This document shows, in pieces, positions 1 to 5,430 of a stretch of 7,848 nucleotides of DNA (positions within the stretch are counted from its first letter, which is position 1; each line of letters opens with the position of its first letter). The stretch is from NCBI GenBank assembly GCA_004297495.1, contig SCTL01000714.1, positions 1-7,848 on the forward strand, read 5' to 3'. This DNA is from Verrucomicrobiota bacterium (GTDB lineage Bacteria; Verrucomicrobiota; Verrucomicrobiia; Limisphaerales; JADLHS01). The notes beneath the pieces were generated by a model, which did not search any database, was not told the DNA's origin, and saw nothing but the letters and a program-made list of their open reading frames with translations. The translations under genes were made by a program, and so were the position numbers.

Positions 1-144
1 GCCGCCGAAGCCGCAAAGCCGCAACACGCCTTCACTTACCAGCAGAAGGACAACCGGCAAAAGCATCGCCAGAGTGCGAAAGGCGATCCGCTTTCCACGC
101 GAGATCGGTGACGCTGGCGATTTGGGTTGAGCTTTCTTCTTCAC
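1..144 (-). CDS. N-terminal fragment of a membrane-anchored protein, paralogue of the SGNH/TPR protein at 1258-3546
   Basis: Reading the minus strand from a GTG at 144-142 gives 48 uninterrupted codons to the window edge. The product starts MKKKAQPKSP, has a basic stretch (RGKR, residues 16-19), then a hydrophobic segment (about 22-43) and ends LRLCGFGG. The anchor matches that of the 762-aa plus-strand protein: both show F-R-x-x-A-M-L, a proline, L-V-x-E-x-x-L-R and G-x-G in the same order. An in-frame TGA lies at 165-163, and GTG is the only usual start after it; no clear Shine-Dalgarno sequence precedes it. By analogy it is probably an inner-membrane protein, N-terminus inside, with a periplasmic SGNH-like domain and perhaps TPR repeats beyond the edge. 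That downstream content is inference. It is separated from the upstream prepilin-like gene by a terminator, so it probably has its own promoter in 145-204. Confidence 0.75.
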   Translation of the reverse strand, partial: MKKKAQPKSPASPISRGKRIAFRTLAMLLPVVLLLVSEGVLRLCGFGG

Positions 145-204
145 CGAGACTTTGGATTTATTTCAGCGGACGAATTTTGCGTGATTCAGGCATCCAATTG
201 AAAC

Positions 205-239
205 GCAAAAAAGCCGTCGCCTGGTTTGGCAACGGCTTG
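205..239 (-). terminator. Rho-independent terminator of the prepilin-like gene
   Basis: Arms AAGCCGT (211-217) and ACGGCTT (232-238) pair perfectly. After a C/A mismatch the stem continues with GCC (219-221) against GGC (228-230), closing a six-base loop. Read on the minus strand the hairpin runs into six consecutive T (212-207), the classic intrinsic terminator form. It lies about 38 bases past the stop codon of the 277-1083 gene and before the GTG start at 144, so it should insulate the two minus-strand genes. Confidence 0.85.
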
Positions 240-276
240 AGCAGTTCCCCCGGCCCGAGGTTGTGGGCCAGCACTG

Positions 277-1083
277 CTACTTGAGGACGGTGGTGCGTTC
301 GGCGAGCCAGGTCAGGTCGCCCAAGGGCGGCGGGTCGGCGCGCACGCCAGCGTCTGCGTTCAGGTCGAAAATCTTTGCGTCTTTCCATTTCTTGGTGATC
401 GAATGACCATCGGCAAAAGACAAGCCACCGGCGTTGGCGTGAAGCGCGGCGGGAAAATCATACCATTTGTTAGGTTGCTCGGGCGCGACGACGAACCAGC
501 CGTCGTTGATGGATTTGGTGCCTTCCGGTCGCTCGTCAATCGTCACCCATGTTTCGACCGGATTGCGGATGTCCGTCTGCTTGCGGAAAATCTGGTAAAG
601 GGGACTCAACAACCCTTCGGTGTCTATGGGATTCATCCATGCGTTCATGGACATGCTGCGGAGATGTGTGGTCTTGTCACCGGGACATTTGTAGATGTTC
701 ATTGACTTGGTGTAAGAGAATAACAGTCCATTGCGAATCATGTCCGGGTCGCCGTTGTCGGCCCTGCCTAGAACCCAATTGGCCCTCTTCGCACCCGGTT
801 GGTACAAAGGGTCGGTGGCACTGGGTGCGAGGTAGTTCATTCCGCATGTTTGGACAACTTTTTCCTCGTTGTCACCGGAATAAAGATTCCACGCCGTCTG
901 AAGCTGGCGGAGATTGTTCAGGCACTGGATGGCCTGCGCCTTCGTCTTGGCCCGCCCGAGCGCCGGCAGCAACATCGCAGCGAGAATGGCGATGATGGCG
1001 ATGACCACCAGCAACTCGATCAAGGTGAAGCCGTGATGCTCGCGAACTGGATCAGCGGTGCGGCGGCGAAGAATCGTTTTCAT
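277..1083 (-). CDS. Prepilin-like protein, type II secretion/type IV pilin N-terminal motif, H-X9-DG class
   Basis: Encodes 268 aa from ATG at 1083. The start was chosen because it gives MKTILRRR followed by a short basic leader and the prepilin peptidase site G18|F19, with glutamate at +5 (FTLIELLV) and a hydrophobic helix to about residue 42. An upstream in-frame ATG at 1107 would add eight residues and cannot be excluded. Later features are the family's CP motif (YKCPGD, 131-136), RSMSMNAW (142-149), and H215 followed by nine residues and D225-G226-H227, the H-X9-DG signature. The C-terminus ends WLAERTTVLK. Such proteins are abundant in Verrucomicrobiota, Planctomycetota and Lentisphaerota. 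They are expected to be processed by a PilD-type peptidase and to be membrane or pseudopilus associated, but individual functions are unknown. No pilus or secretion genes lie nearby, so this is an orphan copy. It is transcribed divergently from the SGNH/TPR gene and ends at an intrinsic terminator. Confidence 0.95.
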   Translation of the reverse strand: MKTILRRRTADPVREHHGFTLIELLVVIAIIAILAAMLLPALGRAKTKAQAIQCLNNLRQLQTAWNLYSGDNEEKVVQTCGMNYLAPSATDPLYQPGAKRANWVLGRADNGDPDMIRNGLLFSYTKSMNIYKCPGDKTTHLRSMSMNAWMNPIDTEGLLSPLYQIFRKQTDIRNPVETWVTIDERPEGTKSINDGWFVVAPEQPNKWYDFPAALHANAGGLSFADGHSITKKWKDAKIFDLNADAGVRADPPPLGDLTWLAERTTVLK

Positions 1084-1257
1084 TTTTGGAATTTGCTCGG
1101 CGGCCATTCAAGGCGGTTCGGGTTGTCCGGGACGGAAAATATTTTGCTTCGTGTTATTTGGTGTTGTGCACATGAAGCTAGCATCGGAAGGCCGGCGCTC
1201 AAACCGCATCTTTGTGTGGTGAGATGAGAATCGCCGCTGGCGTGACCAGGACCTACG
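1084..1257. promoter_or_regulatory. Divergent intergenic region with presumed promoters for both flanking genes
   Basis: These 174 bases separate two genes that start in opposite directions, so promoters for both should lie here, though I cannot place convincing -35/-10 pairs. The region contains an AT-rich perfect palindrome AAAATATTTT (1136-1145), and two short palindromes, TGTGCACA (1165-1172) and GCTAGC (1177-1182). Any of these could be an operator, but short palindromes also occur by chance. No additional coding sequence is supported. Confidence 0.4.
1248..1251 (+). promoter_or_regulatory. Ribosome binding site supporting the ATG at 1258
   Basis: AGGA sits six bases before the ATG at 1258, a normal Shine-Dalgarno spacing. 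This favours that start over the in-frame ATG at 1270, four codons later. Confidence 0.55.
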
Positions 1258-3546
1258 ATGGGCCGACCGATGAAATCCTCCGGCGAACCAACCGAAAGCG
1301 GCGCGCAGCGAGCGACACTCGCCCCGAACCGACGTCGGCTCTGGCTGTTCCGCTTTGGCGCAATGCTGATTGTGCCCGCGCTATTCTTCCTCGTGCTGGA
1401 ACTGGCCCTCCGCGTGGCCGGCTATGGCTACAATCCCGATTTTTTTCTGAAACAGAACATCGATGGAAAATCGTTCTTCGTGCAGAACGAGGATTTCAGC
1501 CGGCGTTTCTTTCCGCCCGAGACAATGCGACAGCCAAACGCTTTGCGGATGCGGGCGGAGAAACCGCCGGGGAGCATTCGCATTTTTGTCCTCGGCGAAT
1601 CCGCGGCGATGGGCGATCCCGAGCCGGCGTTCGGCCCGGCGCGGTATCTGGAGGTCTTGTTGCAACTGCGTCATCCCGAAATGGATTTTGAGGTCGTCAA
1701 TGTTTCCTTCACCGCCATCAACTCGCACGTGTTGCTGCCGCTGGCGCGCGAGTGCGCGCAACACGACGGCGATCTGTGGCTCATTTACATGGGCAACAAC
1801 GAGATGGTCGGCCCGTTCGGCGCGGCGACGATTCTCGGCGCGCAAGCGCCGCCGCGCCCGATGGTGCGGCTCGTCACGGCGATCCAGCGTCTGCGCACCG
1901 GCCAGTTGGCGATGCAACTGGTGCGCAAACTTCAGAAGCCGGGCAAGACCGCTGGATCGTGGGGCGGCATGGCGATGTTCGAGAAACAACGCGTCGCGCC
2001 GAAATCGCCGAAGCGGGGGGCGGTCTATGAAAACTTTACGGAGAATCTGGAGGACATGCTGCAATGCGGCCTGGATTCCGGCGCGAAGATTCTGCTCAAC
2101 ACCGTGGCGGTGAACCTGCGTGATTCGCCGCCGTTCGCGTCGTGGCCGGACGAAACGCTTTCGTCAGCGGAGCGGAAACGGTTTGACGAATTGTTCGCTC
2201 AAGGCCGGCACGCGCAAATCGTGACGCGCAATGCGACCAACGCGGCACAACTGTTCGCCGAAGCCGCGAAGTGTGACGCGGGATTTGCCGAGGCGCATTA
2301 TCGGCGCGCGATGTGCCTGGAACAGACGGGTCAGCTCGACATGGCGCGCGCGGAGTATCAACTCGCCTGCGACACCGATGCCCTCCCGTTCCGCACCGAT
2401 TCGCGCCTCAATCAAGCCATTCGCGATGCCGCAACGCGACACAAGCCAGAACGTTTACTGGTCGTGGACGCGGCCAGCGCGCTGGCGAAGGATACGCCGG
2501 CGGGATTTTGCGGGGAGGAAACTTTTTACGAGCACGTGCACTTCAATTTTGACGGCGGCTACCGGCTGGGATTGGTCTGGGCGAAGTCCGTCGAGCAAAT
2601 GCTGCCGCAACTTCAGCGACACGCGACGACGAATGATTGGGCGACGCAGGCGCAAAGCGAACGGCGGCTGGGTTTGAGCGACTGGAATCGCAAGCTCGTG
2701 TTGCAGTCCGTGCTCAACCGGCTGGCAGTCGCGCCGCTGAGTTCGCAATTCAACCAGTCCGAGCGACTCCAGCGGCTGGCAAATCGTGAACGGGATTTAT
2801 TGTCGGGCGCGAACGAGGAGACTGTCGTAGAAGCGCGGGCGCTTTATGCCGAAGCCATCGCGGCGCGACCGGACGATCATTATGTGCGGGAGGCGTTCGC
2901 GGTTTTTCTAGAGTCCTGCGGCGACCGCGCGGGTGCGTTGCGGGAATGGCACAAGGTGGCGGAATTGTTGCCGCATGATTTTCTGCCGTGGTTTGAAATT
3001 GGCTCCCTACTGGCGAAGCAGGGCAATCATTTGGAGGCGCAGGACAATTTCCGTCAGGCACTCGCGCGTCGGCCCTCGCTCGTCGAAGGCTGGAGTGAAT
3101 TGGGGCAGAGTCTCGGTGCGAGCCAGGAGTTTGGTCCGGCGCTGGCCGCCTTCGAACGAGCAAGCGCGCTGCGGCCCGCGGACCCCGTGTTGTGGGCGTA
3201 TCGCGCCCGGGCGCTGGCGGGTCTGGAGCGGCGCACGGAGGCCATCGCGCTTTATCGCAAAGCCATCGAGTTGAATCCGGCGTACGTGGAGGCACACGTG
3301 GCGTTGGGCGATCAGTTTTCCGCGAGCGGGAGAATATCCGAAGCGATCGCGGCCTACGAGACGGCGCTGAATTTGAAACCGGATTACGCGCTGGCGCATT
3401 TGAATCTGGGCGTGATGTTCGCGCGGCAGAATCGTTTCGATGAGGCGATTTTGGAATTCCGCAAAACCCTGGCGCTGGAGCCGGACAATCCGGTGGCGCA
3501 GGATTATTTGCGGCAGGTGCAGGCGCAAAAGCGCGGCGCGCGTTGA
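1258..3546 (+). CDS. Membrane-anchored SGNH-hydrolase-like protein with TPR repeats
   Basis: 762 aa. A basic N-terminus (RRR, 25-27) precedes one transmembrane segment (about 29-50), predicting a periplasmic body. The SGNH-like part shows block I as GES (113-115, candidate nucleophile Ser115), an AINSH segment (153-157), an MGNNE block (178-182) and a terminal EHVHFNFDGG (425-434), where E425/H428 fit the acid-His pair. A TPR-like helical pair (about 332-372) is inserted between these blocks. The C-terminus carries five or six TPR units with a clear 34-residue period (about 540, 574, 608, 642, 676 and 710 to 742); the last three are close to consensus (EAIALYRKAIELNP, EAIAAYETALNLKP). SGNH enzymes are esterases, lipases or acyl-transfer proteins, and TPRs bind proteins. 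The actual substrate is unknown, and the enzyme could be inactive because block I is GES rather than GDS. It is divergent from the prepilin-like gene, and a paralogue begins at 144 on the other strand. Sure of the reading frame and TPRs, moderately sure of SGNH. Confidence 0.93.
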   Translation: MGRPMKSSGEPTESGAQRATLAPNRRRLWLFRFGAMLIVPALFFLVLELALRVAGYGYNPDFFLKQNIDGKSFFVQNEDFSRRFFPPETMRQPNALRMRAEKPPGSIRIFVLGESAAMGDPEPAFGPARYLEVLLQLRHPEMDFEVVNVSFTAINSHVLLPLARECAQHDGDLWLIYMGNNEMVGPFGAATILGAQAPPRPMVRLVTAIQRLRTGQLAMQLVRKLQKPGKTAGSWGGMAMFEKQRVAPKSPKRGAVYENFTENLEDMLQCGLDSGAKILLNTVAVNLRDSPPFASWPDETLSSAERKRFDELFAQGRHAQIVTRNATNAAQLFAEAAKCDAGFAEAHYRRAMCLEQTGQLDMARAEYQLACDTDALPFRTDSRLNQAIRDAATRHKPERLLVVDAASALAKDTPAGFCGEETFYEHVHFNFDGGYRLGLVWAKSVEQMLPQLQRHATTNDWATQAQSERRLGLSDWNRKLVLQSVLNRLAVAPLSSQFNQSERLQRLANRERDLLSGANEETVVEARALYAEAIAARPDDHYVREAFAVFLESCGDRAGALREWHKVAELLPHDFLPWFEIGSLLAKQGNHLEAQDNFRQALARRPSLVEGWSELGQSLGASQEFGPALAAFERASALRPADPVLWAYRARALAGLERRTEAIALYRKAIELNPAYVEAHVALGDQFSASGRISEAIAAYETALNLKPDYALAHLNLGVMFARQNRFDEAILEFRKTLALEPDNPVAQDYLRQVQAQKRGAR

Positions 3547-3551
3547 AAACC

Positions 3552-3567
3552 CCGCACAAACGTGCGG
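3552..3567 (+). terminator. Small hairpin after the SGNH/TPR gene, weak terminator candidate
   Basis: CCGCAC (3552-3557) and GTGCGG (3562-3567) form a perfect six-base-pair stem with loop AAAC, starting five bases after the TGA at 3544-3546. No T run follows on the plus strand, so intrinsic termination is doubtful. Read on the minus strand the stem is followed by GGTTTT, only slightly better. It may instead protect the mRNA 3' end. Confidence 0.4.
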
Positions 3568-3678
3568 TGGACTGTGAGACGCGCGATGTTAAGTTCACCA
3601 CACTGACTCATGCTCTGGCAAACGCGAGTATGGCGTTTTCAGAAAACGGGCAGTGCCCAACCAAATCCAAAACCTGAT
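3568..3678 (+). other. Leader/intergenic region before the binding-module gene
   Basis: No convincing gene is seen. Two small adjacent inverted repeats occur close to the next start: CGTTTT/AAAACG (3634-3639 and 3643-3648) and GGGC/GCCC (3648-3651 and 3655-3658). The ATG at 3679 has no clear Shine-Dalgarno sequence; the bases before it are AAAACCTGAT. An in-frame ATG at 3610 would add 23 residues lacking signal-peptide character, so this stretch is read as untranslated leader. No known riboswitch was recognised. Confidence 0.35.
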
Positions 3679-5319
3679 ATGAAGCGAACATTCCTGACGA
3701 TGGCAACGGCCGTGGCGCTGGCGGCCTTCACCTCCACCTCCCAAGCGACCCTCTACACGGATACCACCGGTGACCTGAACAATGGCGTTCCTTCCGGCGA
3801 CAACCTGAGTGGATTCACCCACCTGGACATCACGTCGGTGGAAGTGACCAACGATTGCAGCCAGTTGATTTTCACAATCAACGTGGCCGGTAACCCGGTC
3901 ACAACGGATTGGGGCAAGTACTGCATCGGCTTTGATAGCACCGCCGGCGGAGATACGGCGGGCAACGGCTGGGGACGCCCGATTGCGCTGACTCAAGGCA
4001 TGGATTATTGGGTCGGCACCTGGGTGGACGGCGGGATGGGCGCCGAGAATCGCAAGTGGAACGGCGCTACCTGGGATCTCCAGAGTGCGACGTACGCCGC
4101 GAACCCGGACAACCTCTCTATTTCAAAAACCACCAGCAACGTCACCATCAAAGTGTCATTTGTCGGACTTGGCAAGCTGCCGGGCGACAGCATTGATTTC
4201 GACGTCTATGCGACTGCCGGCGGCGGTACCGACTCTGCCATTGACTCGCTCGCGAATCCGAATATCGCAGTGACGGCTTGGGCGGGCCCCTATGCCACGA
4301 ATCTGTTCCGGACCTACACAATCACCTCCGTTCCGGGTTGCGATACGACCAACCTCGTGAAGTTCACGGTCAACATGGAGATTCCAATTTGGGAATACGA
4401 CAACGCCATCGGCGACGGCTTCAACACCAACACGGATCAGCTTTTTGTGCGAGGCACATTTAACGGCTTTACCAACAATCCTGCCTATCAGTTGATCCAA
4501 GTGGGCACCAGCACCGTCTTCACCAACACCGTTGAAGTGGTTGGTCCGCTTGGCGCCGTGCCCGAGTACAAGCTCTACGGATTTTCCTTCCCCGGCTACG
4601 AGAACCCCGTGCTCTCGTGCGGGAACAACCGTTCTTTCGTGATCACCAACCAGAACATAACCATTCCGGCGTTCTATTGGAGTGATCGCAAACTCAGCGA
4701 TCCTACGAACGTGGTGAATCTCAACGTGGACATGTCCTTGGTGCGGAACTTCGGGAAATTCGATCCCAGCACGAACGGCGTGGCTTTGCCCGGGAGCTTC
4801 AACGGCTGGAACACCGGCAGCTTGCCGCTCACCGCCGGTTCGCCGCCTGACACCAACATCTACAGCGCCTCCATCAGTTACAGACATTATCCGACCAACG
4901 GTTGCGCCTTCGGGTTTTATAAATTCTACATCTCCAACCTGGTGGATCCCAACCGCGACAACGGCTGGGAACAGCCCATTACCACTGGTGGTGGCAACCG
5001 GAGTTTTGGCTTCCCCTCGACGAGCCAGACGCTCTCGTACTATTACAACGACGAGAAACCCACCTTTAAGATCACCTCGGTGCAAAAACTGGACGCCGAT
5101 TCCGCAGCGGTAACCTTCGAGTCCTTCCCCAAACGCGGCGGCCTGCCGGGCTATCCCACCGGCGGCGTTTACATGGTCGAGTCCAGTCCGCTGGTCACCG
5201 GTGGCGTGTGGACCTCCAACGGTACGGTTGTCTCGACCACCAGTTCGTCCACCTTCACCAACACCGGCTTGACCGGCACGAATCAGTTGTTCTACAAAGT
5301 GTCCCTGATCGGTCTGTGA
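3679..5319 (+). CDS. Secreted multi-module protein with carbohydrate-binding-like beta-sandwich domains, probable alpha-glucan binding protein
   Basis: 546 aa from ATG at 3679, chosen because it yields a classic signal peptide: basic MKR, a hydrophobic core, and a likely cut after SQA (residue 23). Residues 24-217 form a beta-rich domain resembling DOMON/CBM9-like folds (LDITSVEVTND, then IGFDSTAGG, then WVGTWVDGG). Two related modules follow, about 227-335 and 346-458. Each starts with V-x-(F/L)-x-V-x-M, contains an FNG motif (TFNGF 260-264; SFNGW 373-377), then YK, and ends with GNNRSF or GGNRSF and an aromatic strand. FNG-type modules are typical of starch-binding and E-set domains. The last part (459-546) resembles C-terminal modules of verrucomicrobial surface proteins (YMVESSPL, then FTNTGLTGTNQLFYKVSL). 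There is no catalytic signature and no evident lipobox or membrane anchor. It lies just upstream of a GH13 gene on the same strand, so a role in glucan capture, analogous to SusE/SusF, is plausible but inferred. Asn, Thr, Ser and Gly content is high, as in exported proteins. Confidence 0.9.
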   Translation: MKRTFLTMATAVALAAFTSTSQATLYTDTTGDLNNGVPSGDNLSGFTHLDITSVEVTNDCSQLIFTINVAGNPVTTDWGKYCIGFDSTAGGDTAGNGWGRPIALTQGMDYWVGTWVDGGMGAENRKWNGATWDLQSATYAANPDNLSISKTTSNVTIKVSFVGLGKLPGDSIDFDVYATAGGGTDSAIDSLANPNIAVTAWAGPYATNLFRTYTITSVPGCDTTNLVKFTVNMEIPIWEYDNAIGDGFNTNTDQLFVRGTFNGFTNNPAYQLIQVGTSTVFTNTVEVVGPLGAVPEYKLYGFSFPGYENPVLSCGNNRSFVITNQNITIPAFYWSDRKLSDPTNVVNLNVDMSLVRNFGKFDPSTNGVALPGSFNGWNTGSLPLTAGSPPDTNIYSASISYRHYPTNGCAFGFYKFYISNLVDPNRDNGWEQPITTGGGNRSFGFPSTSQTLSYYYNDEKPTFKITSVQKLDADSAAVTFESFPKRGGLPGYPTGGVYMVESSPLVTGGVWTSNGTVVSTTSSSTFTNTGLTGTNQLFYKVSLIGL

Positions 5320-5331
5320 TTCACACGCTAC

Positions 5332-5364
5332 GGCGGGAGCGCCGGTAGTCCGGCGTCTCCCGCC
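5332..5364. repeat. Strong GC-rich hairpin between the binding-module and GH13 genes
   Basis: GGCGGGAG (5332-5339) pairs with CTCCCGCC (5357-5364). Inside it CGCCGG (5340-5345) pairs with CCGGCG (5350-5355), with only T5356 bulged and a TAGT loop. That gives 14 base pairs, almost all G-C, starting 12 bases after the stop codon at 5317-5319. No T run follows, so it is not a standard intrinsic terminator. It could stabilise the upstream mRNA, attenuate readthrough into the GH13 gene, or be one copy of a dispersed palindromic repeat; genome copies would need counting. Confidence 0.7.
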
Positions 5365-5398
5365 CGGCGGTCCTGTTTGCAATAATCCGGCGGGTAAA

Positions 5399-5410
5399 AT
5401 TGCTAGCAAT
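5399..5410. promoter_or_regulatory. Perfect 12-base palindrome upstream of the GH13 gene, possible operator
   Basis: ATTGCTAGCAAT is a perfect inverted repeat 20 bases before the first possible start of the GH13 gene. It overlaps TAAAAT (5395-5400), which resembles a -10 element, but no matching -35 sits at the right distance. A dimeric regulator such as a LacI-type sugar repressor could bind such a site. This is inference from symmetry and position only. Confidence 0.3.
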
Positions 5411-5430
5411 CGCCTTAACCCCGGCCATGC

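Noticed and set aside
158..388. 76-aa minus-strand open frame spanning the prepilin 3' end and its terminator
   Set aside because: It overlaps the 3' end of the well-supported prepilin-like gene in another frame, reads through the terminator and is Arg/Pro-rich without a domain.
403..1227. Plus-strand open frames opposite the prepilin-like gene
   Set aside because: They are antisense to a gene with clear prepilin and H-X9-DG motifs and have no recognisable features.
2750..3601. 283-aa minus-strand frame opposite the TPR repeats
   Set aside because: Composition is dominated by Pro, Arg and Ala as expected for the complement of a GC-rich TPR gene; no domain is visible.
3610..3678. Upstream ATG extending the binding-module protein by 23 residues
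   Set aside because: The extension would place a polar stretch before a complete signal peptide; the ATG at 3679 gives a typical Sec signal.
3568..3678. Riboswitch in the leader before 3679
   Set aside because: Only two small inverted repeats are present and no conserved core of a known riboswitch class was recognised.
5426..5428. ATG upstream of the GH13 gene as its start
   Set aside because: It is out of frame with the GH13 coding sequence and gives an Arg/Cys-rich product with no signal peptide.
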